Source: Panax quinquefolius (taxonomy: Eukaryota; Streptophyta; Magnoliopsida; Apiales; Araliaceae). Taken from it: DNA of 64,000 nt. The translations under genes and the position numbers were made by a program. Below the pieces are notes generated by a model, which saw nothing but the letters and a program-made list of their open reading frames with translations, was not told the origin of the DNA and ran no database searches. The stretch lies in the NCBI GenBank assembly GCA_020205615.1, contig CM035153.1, positions 101,019,735 through 101,083,734 of the forward strand. The letters run 5' to 3'. This document shows, piece by piece, positions 23,198 through 34,700 of this stretch; position 1 is the stretch's first letter, and each line of letters opens with the position of its first letter.

Positions 23198-24990
23198 ATG
23201 CAAACGCGATCCAAAAATCCAGACTTGCTTCCTTTTGAGGACGACATTTAGAAACGGTTTCAAAGGCTAAGTAAGTGGATCAAGGAAACAAGAGAAGACT
23301 TTGAAAACTCTGAAAAAAAAAGAAGCAATGGCTGCCGAAGACCAAAAATCATTGAGGGATTTTGCCACACCCAAGGTGACCGAGTTGTAGTCGAGTATCA
23401 CCAGGCCTGCTATAGCCACGAACACATTTGAAATCAAGCCTGGGACTACTCAGATGATTCAAAATTCAGTTCAGTTTGGGGGTTTGGCAAATGATGATCC
23501 GAATGAACACATAGTCAGCTTCTTGGAGATTTGTGACACCTTCAGGTATAATGGGGTGTCGGATGACGCAGTTAGGCTTCGCTTGTTCCCATTCAGCTAA
23601 CGGGACAAGGTGAAGAGTTGGTTACATTCTCTACCACCGGGATCAATAACTACATGGGAAGACCTCGCTCAAAAATTCTTTGCAAAAAATTTTCCACCAG
23701 CAAAGACGACAAAAACGAGAAACGAGATTACCATGTTTGAACAGCAACATGGGGAATCACTGTATGAAGCATGAGAGAGATATAAAGAGTTGCTCAGAAA
23801 GTGCCCACATCACGGATTACCCAAATGGCTGCAGATGAACACATTCTAGCGGGGTTGAACAAAAATCTCGAAGAACTAGTATATATGCAACTTCGGTGGA
23901 GCTTTTATGGCAAAGAGTTATGAGGAGGCATACGAATTGATAGAAACAATGGGGGCTAACAACTACCAAGTGGCCCGACGATAAGGTTGACTTAAGCAAA
24001 GGCGTTTGGAGTGTTAGAGTTAGATGGAGTGACGACAATAGCAGCGCAGATTTCAGTACTCTCTAAGAAGTTGGATGCTTTGTCAGGGGTACAGACACAA
24101 CAAGTTGCAGTTATTTGTGAATTGTGTGCGGGTGAACATCCTACAGATCAATGTGCAATCAACCCAGCGTCAGTGCAATTTGTGGGTAGCTACAACAGGA
24201 TTCCACAGAACATGTACCAGAATACATACAATCTGGGGAATAGGAATCACCCAAATTTTTTGTGGAGTAATAATCAGCATCAGCAAGCTCCACGACCATC
24301 TTATCCCCCAGGATTTCAGAATCAACAACAACAACCAGCTCAACATCAAGAAAGGAAATCAGATTTAGAGGAGTTGTTGTCAAAGTATATAACAAGCAAT
24401 GAGGCAGCTATGAAAAACCAAGTAATGGCCATGAAATCGCAAGAGATAGCCATCAAGAATTTAGAACATCAGATGTGACAAATTGCCTTAGCATTGAACA
24501 ATAGACCACAAGGGACTCTACCAAGTGACACCGAAAGAAATCCGAAGGGAAATCAAGAACAGTGTCAGGCAATCACTTTGAGAAGTGGAAAACATCTAGA
24601 TGGGAAAAGTGCAGAGAATTTAGTGAGAACGGATGACAAAGTTAATGAGAACAAAGTAGTAGAGGAAAAATAGTGTGAGGAAAAGCAAGTTGAGCGAACA
24701 AAGTTAGATGAACCAGTTGTGTACCCTCCACCACCATTTCAGCAAAGAATTCAGAAACAAAAATTAGACAAGCAATTTAGCAGGTTTTTAGAAGTTTTTA
24801 AGAAACTCTAAATAAATATTCCGTTTGCAGAAGCCTTGGAGCAAATGCCAAGTTATGCTAAATTCAAGAAGGGAATTTTATCAAGGGAAAAAAAGTGGGA
24901 AGATTTTGAAACAGTAGCTTTAACAGAGGAGTGCAGCGCAGTTTTACAAAGGAAGCTACCACCAAAATTGAAAGATCTGGGGTGTGTCAC
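23198..24990 (+). pseudogene. Athila-1 gag
   Basis: The capsid/nucleocapsid region starts at ATG 23198-23200 after a T-rich leader. The Retrotrans_gag core is readable after a frameshift: FEIKPGTTQMIQNSVQFGG, DDPNEHIVSFLEICDTF, VKSWLHSLPPGSITTWEDL, FFPP-type block and MFEQQHGESLYEA. The knuckle CELCAGEHPTDQC is near 24115-24155. A Gln/Asn-rich stretch and a coiled coil (LEELLSKYITSNEAAMKNQ) follow, then PPPPFQQR. Stops include TAG after VTEL, TAA in PFS-RDK, TGA in YEA-ERY, TGA after EHQM and TAG after VVEEK. The segment after about 24840 leads into protease. Confidence 0.87.
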
Positions 24991-25759
24991 TATTCCATGT
25001 ACAATAGGGAATATGGCCTTCCAAAAGTGTTAATGTGATTTGGGGGCAAGTGTAAATCTCATACCGTTATCAGTATACACTGAATTGGGTTTACCAGCTC
25101 CAAAACCAACCAATATTTCGCTACAGTTGGTAGATAGGTCAGTCACGTACCTGAGAGGAATTGTGGAAGACATTCTGGTTAAAGTGGATAAATTCATATT
25201 CTCTGCTGACTTCCTAATTCTGGATTTTGAGGAAGATAAAAATATTCTAATCATCCTAGGAAGACCATTCTTGTCTACGGGTAGAACCGTTATTGATGTA
25301 CAAAAAGGTGAACTCACGATGAGGGTCCAGGATCAGGAAGTCAAGTTTAATGTGTTCAAGCCTAAGAAATTTCCTACAGATGAATAAGAGTGCTATCGGG
25401 TGGATGTCATTGATCGGATTGTCAAGGAAGACATGGAAAAGAGTTTGGTCAATGATCTATTGGAAATTACATTATTGGGAGATGAGGATGTGGATGACCC
25501 AGAATTCGTAGATTATTTGCATATGCTAGACTCTTTACCACGAGTTAGCAGATTCAAAGCACCAGTTGAACCATTTCACATAGAGGAAAGAGCCATGACT
25601 AAGATGAAGCCTTCATTGGAGGAGCCACATGCTCTTGAGCTAAAGCCATTACCTAAACACCTCAGGTATACATATTTAGGCAATTCTAATACTTTATCTG
25701 TTATTATTTTTGTTGCGCTTAACGAATTGCAGGAAAGTAAGTTGCTGAGGGTTATTTGA
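24991..25759 (+). pseudogene. Athila-1 aspartic protease and linker
   Basis: VTIPCTIGN leads to CDLGASVNLIPLSVY at about 25037-25080, where D-L-G-A is the catalytic loop form used by Athila. LVDRSVTYLRGIVEDILVKV and the flap-distal block IILGRPFLSTGRTVIDV follow. A TAA precedes CDLG and a TAG lies at 25387. The linker continues to YTYLGNSNTLSVII, the usual boundary with RT. The protease cuts the gag-pol polyprotein. Confidence 0.87.
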
Positions 25760-26780
25760 GAACACAAATCAGCTATAGGATGGACCATTGCAGATATTAA
25801 GGGAATCAGTCCATCCTTTTGCATGCACAAAATTCTTATGGAAGAGGATGCAAAGCCAATAGTGGAACAACAAAGACGGCTCAACCCGATCATGAAAGAG
25901 GTAGTGAAGAAAGAAATTTTGAAGTGGTTGGATGCAGGAATCATCTATCCTATTTCAGACAGTGCGTGGGTCAGTCCAGTTCAATGTGTGCCAAAGAAGG
26001 GAGGAATGATCGTAGTAAAGAATGAGGATAATGGATTGATTCTAACAAGAACAGTAACTGGTTGGATGGTTTACATGGACTATAGGAAGTTGAACAAAGG
26101 ACTCGCAAAGACCATTTTCCTCTACCTTTCATCGATTAGATGTTGGACAGATTAACGGGACATGAGTTTTATTGTTTATTGGATGGGTATTCGGGGTATA
26201 ATCAAATAGTCATTGTGCCCAAAGATCAAGATAAGACTACTTTCACGTGCCCATACGACACCTTTGCTTTCAGGAGAATGTCTTTTGGCTTGTGTAATGC
26301 GCCCGCAACTTTCCAACGGTGTATGATGGCCATTTTCTTGGACATGGTGGAAAAGAATGTGGAAGTCTTCATGGACAATTTCTCTGTCTATGGAGACGAT
26401 TTTGATGCTTGCTTGGAAAACTTAGTGATGGTTCTAAAGGGATGCTTAGAGACAAACTTGGTGCTTAACAGGGAAAAGTGCCATTTCATGGTCGAAGAAG
26501 GAATAATTTTGGGGCACAAGGTTTCGGCGAAGGGGTTAGAAGTTGATAGAGAAAAGCTGGAGACTATTAAAAACCTTCCACCGCCCACTTCAGTAAAAGG
26601 AATCCGAAGCTTTTTGGGACATGCCTGGTTCTACATGATATTTATAAAAGACTTCTCAAAAATTGCAAAACCATTGTGCAGTCTTTTAGAGAAGGATTCA
26701 GTTTTTAAGTTTGATGATGGTTGTAAGTTAGCAATCGAGCTATTAAAGAAGAAATTGACTACAGCTCCAGTTATTGTCAC
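25760..26780 (+). pseudogene. Athila-1 reverse transcriptase
   Basis: HKSAIGWTIADIKGISPSF starts the domain after a TGA. EILKWLDAGIIYPISDSAWV, VYMDYRKLN, then after a frameshift near 26140 LLDGYSGYNQI, KTTFTCPYDTFAFRRMSFGL and NAPATFQRCM are all in order. The catalytic motif at 26368-26379 reads FMDN, where Athila normally has FMDD, so the second catalytic Asp is replaced. CHFMVEEGIILGHKVSAKG and IRSFLGHAWF complete the domain. The DN change alone would be expected to inactivate polymerisation. Confidence 0.92.
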
Positions 26781-27190
26781 ACCAGATTGGAATATGCCTT
26801 TCGAGTTAATGTGCGATGCAAGCGATTATGCAGTTGGGGCTGTCTTAGGTCAACGCCGAGAGAAGATATTCCACGCCATATACTGTGCAAGTAAAACACT
26901 TACAGCAACCCAAATGAATTACACAACTACAGAAAAGTAGTTACTTGAGGTAGTGTATGCCTTTGACAAATTCCAAGCTTATTTGATTGGGACAAAGGTA
27001 GTGTTGTATACAGATCATTCGGCAATTTGGTATCTAATCTCGAAGAAGGATGCTAAGTCACGACTTATAAGATGGATACTCCTCCTACAAGAATTTGATT
27101 TGGAAATAAAAGATAGAAAGGGGACGGAGGATCAAGTAGTAGACCATCTTTCAAGGCTAGAAAATCCAGACAAATACAAGGAAGATAAGT
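26781..27190 (+). pseudogene. Athila-1 RNase H
   Basis: MPFELMCDASDYAVGAVLGQ holds the first catalytic D. YCASKTLTATQMNYTTTEK follows, then a TAG where E is usual, which is the second acidic position region. [14 protein letters not shown] has the third D, and [21 protein letters not shown] to DHLSRLEN closes the domain. Apart from the stop at 26938-26940 it reads through. Confidence 0.9.
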
Positions 27191-28537
27191 GTGTAATCAA
27201 TGAGTCATTTTTGGATGAGCAACTATTTGGAGTCAATGCGAAATTTCCATGGTATGCGGATTTCGCTAATTATCTAGTGAGAAACATCCTTCCCCCTGAT
27301 CTTACAAGACAGCAGAAAAAGAAGTTCCTATATGACGTCAAGCGGTACATGTGGGATGAACCATATTTATTCAAATAGTACGCCGACAAGATGATTAGAA
27401 GGTGTGTGCCATATAGTTAGATGAAGAACATACTGCATAATTGTTATTCATCTGCTTATGGTGGACATTACAGAAGTGAAAGGACAACGACCAAAATACT
27501 TCAAGTAGGATTCTATTGGCTTACTATATTCAAGGATGCTCATCGGTTTGTGAAAAGTTGTGACAGATGTCAACGAATGGGTAACATCTCAAAGAGGAAC
27601 GAAATGCCACTTAATACAATCTTGGAGGTATAAGTCTTTGATATATGGGGAATGGACTTCATGGGGCCTTTTCCTCCATCATTCAATAACCTATACATTC
27701 TCCTTGCGGTGGATTATGTAACAAAATGGGTGGAAGCTATAGCACTCCCTACAAATGATGCTAAAGTCGTCCTAAAATTCCTACAAAAGAACATATTCAC
27801 ACGATTTGGAACACCAAGAGCAATCATAAGTGACGAGGGAAGTCACTTCTGCAACAAAGCATTCACAACTCTTTTGGCAAAATACAGAGTTAATCATAGG
27901 GTTGCAACAACATATCACCCCCAGACAAGTGGGAAAGCTGAGGTCTCCAATAGAGAGGTGAAGAGAATTTTAGAGAAGGTAGTAAATCCGAACAGAAAAG
28001 ACTGGTCTCTAAAGTTGGATGATGCATTATGGGCTTATAGGACATCATATAAGACGCCAATTGGGATGTTGCTATATCAATTTGTTTATGGAAAATCGTG
28101 TCACCTACCTGTGGAGCTACAACATAAAGCCTACTGGGCAATACAGAGGCTCAACTTTGACCAAGCAACAGCATGAGAAAAGAGGCTTCTTCAATTGAAC
28201 GAACTCGACGAATTCAGACTACAAGCCTATGAAAATTCAAAGTTGTATAAAGAGAAGGTCAAGAAATGGCACGATCAGAAAAATCGTGCAGCGAGAGTTC
28301 AAACCGGGACAATCAGTACTTTTGTTTAATTCAAGACTAAGACTATTTCCCGAAAAGCTCAAATCTAGATGGTCGGGTCCATTTACTATAAAAAGAGTCT
28401 TCCCACAATGCGCCATTGAGTTATACAGTAGAAATCCGCTCGAAACTTTCAAAGTCAACGGACAAAGATTAAAGCATTACTGGGGAGGCAACATCGACAA
28501 TGAAGTCATTTCCATTACACTTGCAGATGCACCTTGA
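27191..28537 (+). pseudogene. Athila-1 integrase
   Basis: The zinc-binding region has H in ILHNCYSSAYGGH and SCDRCQ. The DDE core has D in [10 protein letters not shown] in [10 protein letters not shown] and E in [10 protein letters not shown], with exactly 35 residues between the last two. [20 protein letters not shown] and [14 protein letters not shown] to RWSGPFTIKRVFP form the C-terminal region, ending LADAP at 28537. Stops lie at 27378, 27418, 27633 and 28176, and a frameshift falls near 28240. The bases that follow (TTGGGAGGCAACCCAAG) are a conserved Athila post-pol motif, also present in Athila-2. Confidence 0.92.
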
Positions 28538-29654
28538 AAGAAGAAGCACCGTCGGGTTTATGACCTTAAAACTAGCGCTACTTGGGAGGCAACCCAAGCT
28601 CTAAACCTTTTCTTATTTATTTGTTATTTATATCATAGTCTAGCTTAAGTATTTAGTTTTCAAAGAATAATGACTGCATAATGGTATGCTTACAGGTAAT
28701 GAAAGAAAAAAAATGAGTCAACAAGATATCGACCTTATATAGTGGTGGCGCGCCGCCTAACATAGACATAGACACGGCGAAGGTGCGCTTAGCACATCGA
28801 AACATCTTGACCCTCCACAAGGGGGCGCACTAATTTGCTGATGAAAATATGATCCCACAGCGCGGGGCACGCCACATCGAGCACACAAGAGGTGTGGAGC
28901 GCGCTACCATATCGAAGAGGGTATCGCTCTACCATATGGGCGCGCAAAACATACATATAGAGGCGCGGGTGTGCTACCATATCGATATATATTGCTCCTA
29001 CGGTCATGAGGGCGCATCTCGAGGCCTACACATTATGCATGTGCACGGCGCGCGCTCGGGAAAACCAGGCGTTAAAAGTGTTCTAATTGCATTGTCCACG
29101 ACAATAACCACCTAATACATCCTTATTACACCCAAACTCTCCACTTCTCCTACAACTCCAACTCTTCCACTATTCCATAACTCCTATAACTTCCATAACT
29201 CCCCTATACCACTTCTCCTTCTCTGTTCCAACTTCTTCCCCATTAAATCCATAACCTCTATAACTCCCAACACACGTTGGTTTTTCATCTCCTATATGAA
29301 CTCTACCCATACAAGTAGCCAAATTCAAAATAAATACAAACAATACCCTCCAACACTAAATCTAATTCCTCTCCTACACAAATTCATTCAAATTGTGGCA
29401 TCTTTACAAAGGGGTAAACAAAAAGAATTTCCATTGAAGGTAAGCACAAATTTGCTTCTTTCTTCTTCTCCTTCTCTTTGATTGGTAGTTATTAGTTGGG
29501 AAACCTTGGGAATTGTTTACCCAAGGAGTGTATTGCCTTATTTCACACTTTGGCTAGAGAGATAGTACCAAGAAACCAAGTTTGGGGGAATTAACCCTTA
29601 CGCTCACCAACTGTTCGACAAAAGTCCTGAACCAAAATTCTTGACTAAACCTCA
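28538..29654 (+). other. Athila-1 noncoding region between pol and the 3' ORF, with a GC-rich patch
   Basis: No gene is seen. From about 28740 to 29065 the DNA is unusually GC-rich for this window and studded with GCGC and GGCGCGCC. It contains loosely repeated units built on GCTACCATATCGA or CTCTACCATATGGG. To its right lies an AC- and CT-rich stretch (29100-29290) with repeats of CCATAACTCC(C/T)ATA, typical of the leader of the Athila 3' ORF. Confidence 0.6.
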
Positions 29655-30775
29655 CCATAAACACCATATCTTCACACAAGAGACAACGTCCATCCACCTC
29701 CACTGCTCGGGCTCAGTATGATCATACGAAATTTGTCAGTGAAGGGGCTGAAGCAAGGTTCAAGTCATCTATAGATAAGAAGACTTTGGTTTTAGAACGC
29801 GGATTGAAGTCGGATGCTAACTTGGATGGTGATATGGCTCTAATGATCATGGAACAAAATTGGTTTTAGTTAGTGGAGCAACCACTTCCCGCAGTGATCA
29901 ACATAGTGAAAGAATTTTATGCCAATGCAATGGAGTATGTCAATCACGTAGTCATGGTTTGGGGTAAGCTGGTGTCCTTTCATGTCGATGCTATTAACGA
30001 GTACTTTGGGCTGGAAACACCGAATAACGGACGATATGAAGATGGTTTACCCAACTTGGATGACATAATTGTAAGATTGTGCAAACCAGGAACGTAATGG
30101 GTTACCCACGTCGAAACAGATGAAAAGATAAGTTTTCCGCACTCAGCGCTAAGTAGGTATGGTAAAGCATGGTATGCATTCCTTTGTGCCCGTTTGATGC
30201 CCACACAACACCAAATTGATGTTACTAAGGAAAGAACACCACTACTTTATGGGATTATACACCACCATTATCGCGTGAATAATTTTATTGTGTTTTACAA
30301 TGTGGATGTGGGTGTGTGTATCCAGGAGTCCCTTGATCGACTGCTACAGCGAAGTACTACGGGGGGCCTTTTGCACGGTTTTCTAATAACAGATGTGTGC
30401 CGCAAAGCTGGGGTGCAATGTCATCCCTCTGAGCCTGTCCAATAAGCAATGACTATAATAGATCATGCTACAATCGAGAAGTACAAGGTATGGGAGGGGG
30501 CGAGATCACATCCATGAGGAAAAGGCTATATTATGATTCGCTAACCCTCACCCCCAGTTGCAGCGGAACCAATGCAAGAACAACCACCTCGTGGTTTAAG
30601 GAATCAATTTTTGTGGCTAGCTCAATGCCAAGACTTAATGCATCAGTATAATGCAAATGCATTCAAAACGTTTGCTGATGCGTTTTCTCACTACACTCCT
30701 AATGCACATCCGGTGGCCATGCCTGTTCCTCCTGTCCTTCCAGCATATCCTCCTTCGGATGATGACGAGCAGTAA
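29655..30775 (+). pseudogene. Athila-1 3' ORF (putative plant transposon protein, env-like position)
   Basis: Athila elements often carry an extra ORF downstream of pol. Here the frame is readable from about 29680 through FVSEGAEARFKSSIDKKTL, VKEFYANAMEYVNHV, FHVDAINEYFGLE, LSRYGKAWYAFLCARLMPT, LLYGIIHHHYRVN and LLHGFLITDVCRKAGV, and resembles the domain named putative plant transposon protein. The end is Pro-rich and acidic (PPSDDDEQ) at 30775. Stops lie near 29867, 30095 and 30443, with a frameshift near 30520. I see no clear membrane anchor, so an envelope function is not supported here. Its role is unknown. Confidence 0.78.
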
Positions 30776-31332
30776 CTCGTCTTTCAGGGAAGTCCTCATG
30801 CTTTCATTTAATTTATTTTGTCGTAATGAGGACATTACTTGCTTTAAGTTTGGGGGAATTATGTTTCTACTTGGTTATTTGTGAAAAATGTTAAAATTCA
30901 TTTTAGTTAGTTTGTTTAGTTTTTTTTTATTGTTCACGTTCATGGTGTTTAAAATAAATTAAAAAAATAAAAAATAAAAATCAATAAAAATAAATTTGCA
31001 TGTAGTTTAAATTCAAATGAATCCAGTTATTAGATAGTAAAAGTTTATTCTTGGCCAATGATGAGATTGGAATTCGGTAGACAAGTACAGTACCAAATAT
31101 GAGAACTTTGATGCAATTTCTGTTATGAATTGGATCTTTGGCTGTTTAAAACTAGTATAAAAAGGTTAGCACGTTAATAACACCTATGTCGACTGATTAG
31201 TTCAAAGTCATACATAAGGAATTTATGAAGGATAATGCTAGTTTAAATGAAAGAATGACGAGAATAGGTAATGAAGACGAAGAATTAGGCAAGAACCTAA
31301 GTTTGGGAAAAAAATTGGGGGGTATATAAGCT

Positions 31333-31381
<49 letters not shown>

Positions 31382-31970
31382 GCATGCTAGTCTTATTTAA
31401 GGGTCGTTGTTACTTGAGCAAGTAAGCCCGAGGGAGTGTCTCTACACCTAGCGCCCTAAGGTCTTTTACGGTCTGGGAGTCATTGGTTGAAAGCTCGCTA
31501 AAGGGTAGCACTGTTAGCCTAATGAAATGAGACATTTCATAGTCATGTTAAAAAAAACAATAAGACAGGAAAAGAGCAAAAAGCCCCCGTAAAAGAAAAA
31601 AGGAGAGCATAAGTACCCTAGGTGATTCATTATTATTGGTGATTGCTTGATTTTAGTTGGATCTTATTTGTTTTCGAAATTTTGAAGTTTAAGTTGTATG
31701 ATGCCTTATAAGAGACTTGTTATGTATTAAATTTGAATTTGTATCAGTTAGAATGGATGTGAAGGACACACACAATATACCAGTGATAACGGTTTAAGAT
31801 TCGAGGATTGATAAGGAATTGTTGATTGGTTTTGATATGAAGTGTTGACGTGTCTACTTAATTTTTCTGAGGCTGTATGAGTAAACTATACACTATCTTA
31901 ATACTGGATTCATAGTTGTTAGTAGTTAGTTACATTGCATTGCATTTTACTTGAGGATAAGCAATGTTTC
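30776..31970 (+). other. Athila-1 3' noncoding region
   Basis: It contains the Athila landmark GTAATGAGGACATTACTTGC followed by TTTAAGTTTGGGGGAATT near 30820-30860, repeated by Athila-2 in its own units. A-rich DNA (about 30955-31000), a TA microsatellite (31340-31376) and an A-rich stretch near 31545-31605 follow. No open frame looks real. Confidence 0.75.
31340..31376. repeat. (TA)n microsatellite
   Basis: An uninterrupted TA run lies in the Athila-1 3' noncoding region. It is a simple-sequence repeat whose true length is often uncertain in assemblies. Confidence 0.9.
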
Positions 31971-31985
31971 AAGTTTGGGAGAATT
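31971..31985 (+). other. Athila-1 polypurine tract
   Basis: AAGTTTGGGAGAATT abuts the TG that opens the 3' LTR. It is the plus-strand DNA primer site, and the matching tract AAGTTTGGAGGTATT precedes the 3' LTR of Athila-2. Confidence 0.85.
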
Positions 31986-33477
31986 TGATGAATAGGTTTT
32001 TAACCTACGATTTATGTTCATTTAGCTTGTTATATTGTTAGTTTTTGAAATATTTCATGTTACTTTTGATGGGTTTTGTTTTTATGATAGGATAATAAGT
32101 GAGCTCATCAAGATGCTAGCATTGGAAGGAAAATTAAGCATTTTTAGACATTCTGCATGACCATGGCAGGCGTACCATGATGATGACAACAAAGTGGTGC
32201 GGGAAAGTGACGCTAGCAGTATGTGATAAGTTATTTATGAATAAGTACGACGGTGCTTATTGTCTCTAATACTAAACCCGCACGCTTGAGGCGCCGGTCG
32301 ATCGGGAAAAAAGTTGTGTTTTTGTTAGTGCAGGAATTTGAGTTATGATGGGAGAGTTAACTTCTTTATGTAACATGCTTATATTAGGAGTGTGTTAGGG
32401 AGTTTATTTTATGTTAATTGGGACTCCATGTCCACAAACTTGTTGGATTGAATTTGAAATTTGATTTCCATTATAATTCTTATATGAAGAGTTTGAGATG
32501 GAATAGAATTGAAGTGATGGAGTGGGAGTTAGTTGCCTAATGTTAATTGCTGAAGATTTAACAAAGAAAGATACACTTAGAGACACACAATTAAAGAGAA
32601 AGAATTTGGAGGAACAAGAAAAGGAGTTGATTTCACAAAGATTGCATTGTTGAAGGGCAAGAAGGGTGGTGTACTACTATTCTTCTCTAATTTCAATTTG
32701 TGTAATCAGGATGATGATTTCTTTTATTTATTTAGTATTTAATTCATTAGTTATGAACTAAATTACTTTTTAGGCTTGCAATGGATCTTTAGTGTTGAAT
32801 GATAATTATTATGCCTTGATTTAAGTTTAATAAATTATCAATTCAGTTTATCTATTGTGATTTGTGATTAATTTATGAATTGCTTGATCACCAATTTTAT
32901 GTGGAATTGTATGGATTCGAGAGATGGGATATGATTCTAGACCTAATCACAATAGCATGTGTTCTTGAATTTTGTGATTGAACAGATTCTTGATTTATGT
33001 TAGGGTAGAGATATGCCTAGCATCGCATGTAATCTGGTAAGAATTTGGAATTAAATCCTTCTTAATTGTAATTCGCATAGAGATATAGTGAATTAGTTAA
33101 TTAGGGTATTTGGCTTAATTCTATCTAAATTATGGATTTAAGTTAATATGGATTTAGTGCATTGATAAATGGCTAATTCTACATGAGTGTTCTTGATTAA
33201 TAAACTGAGATAATAAATTAAATTAGAATAAGGTGTGATAATTGGAATGATACTTAAAGTGAAGTTGTAAAGCCTAAATATCCATTAATTGTTTGAAATT
33301 GAGGTTTTTAAGTTGTGTTGATTAATTAATATTTTTAGTTTATGAGTTTTATTAAATTTCACTTTTAATTTGGATTAGTTTAATAAAATTGGGTTAATAC
33401 AAAATTGATAATTGTGAATATTAATTTCTTAACAATTCCTCATGGGAACGATACTCTACTTATCACTTTATTACTTG
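31986..33477 (+). repeat. Athila-1 3' LTR, left part (interrupted by LINE-C)
   Basis: It begins TGATGAATAGGTTTTTAACC and follows the 5' LTR to TTATTACTTGTT, where LINE-C starts. The remaining end is at about 40251-40301. Differences from the 5' LTR are concentrated near 32150-32330, the same GC-rich patch noted in the 5' LTR. Confidence 0.93.
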
Positions 33478-33487
33478 TTTTTTTTTT

Positions 33488-34700
33488 CGCTAAGTTTGTT
33501 TGTATATAGAAAAAGAAGAGAAATACAATTGAAAAGGGCAAACCCCAGAAGCTTTTGATAGAACCACACGGGACAACCCCCAGAATGGACAACAAAAGAC
33601 TAACAACCAAGCCAAATGAAAGAACAAAAGCTACTAAGGTGACAATAGTAAAAACAAGCATGAAACCTTAAACAACTTAGACAACCAATCAGGTGAAACC
33701 AAGCATCCAAATAAATGGGGGTGAAGACTGAACCGAACTGCATTGCAGTAGCCGAAGAGGATGCTGAAGCATAGGAAGAACTACGAGAGCCAGAAGGAGA
33801 GGGCCAAACCATCCCCGAAGCCGAACCAACCTCCCCCAGCTTCCCGAAGATAGGAGGTAGAACCCCGAAGCCAAGCCGAGATGCCAAGCCAGATGCCAGC
33901 CCAGACCTTTACTGGCCCAAGCCGAACCCAATTACGGACTGAAGATGCTACTGAACCCAAATCGGACAGAAGCAATAGCTGAACCAAACCAACGAAGAGG
34001 CCGAACTGCCATGGAAACCGAACTGCCGAACTGCCATGGAAGCTAAGTTTTTTCCAGAATTTTACGATGGTAGAACAACTTCTGTAAGAGACCAAACCGA
34101 ACCATGAAAAGCACTACCAAGCAGCCTCACAACCAAGCCACCGAGGCCGTGCATATCAGCAAACCTTGATAAATTTGGGGAAAGAAGAAAGCCTTGACTT
34201 AAAGATATTTATAATCTCCCTAGCCAAAACAGTCATAGGCAGTTTGGCATTTTTATGAACAATTGAGTTCCTAACTGCCCAAAGTTTGTAAACTGGGGAA
34301 GATCGAACCAAAAGCGCATTGCAAAGATAGAAGAGAATCTTTGAAGCATAGGAAGAACAACGAGAGCCAGTAGGAGAGGGCCAAACCATCTTTACCGAAC
34401 CCCGAAGCCGGAACCAAATCCCCCAGCTTCCCGAAGACAAGAGGAAGAACCACGAAGCCCAGCCCAGACCTTTACTGGCCACAAAGCCGAACCCAGTTAT
34501 GGACTAAAGATGCTGCTGAACCCAACATGGACAGAAGCAATAGCTGAACCAAACCAATGGAGAGGCCGAACTGCCAAGGAAACCGAACTGCCGAACCACC
34601 ATGGAAGCTAATTTAATTCCAGAATTTTGCAGTAGCCTAACAGCTTTGCAGAAAAGACCAAACCAAGAACCATGAAATGCACTACAAGCAGGCCTCACAA
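33488..34700 (-). other. LINE-C 3' UTR with ~550-bp diverged duplication
   Basis: No gene is seen. Two related blocks, about 33780-34300 and 34330-34860, both contain AACTGCCATGGAAACCGAAC-type sequence and ATTTGGGGAAAGAAGAAAGC with TAATCTCCCTAGCC. The second copy of the latter belongs to the ORF2 end. The tail of ORF2 has therefore been duplicated into the UTR. Confidence 0.7.

Noticed and set aside
28789..29115. Overlapping frames in the GC-rich part of Athila-1
   Set aside because: They lie on both strands, match nothing and fall in noncoding DNA between pol and the 3' ORF.
29655..30775. Calling the Athila-1 3' ORF a viral envelope gene
   Set aside because: No signal peptide, cleavage site or membrane anchor is evident. 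Only its position and similarity to the plant transposon protein domain can be supported.
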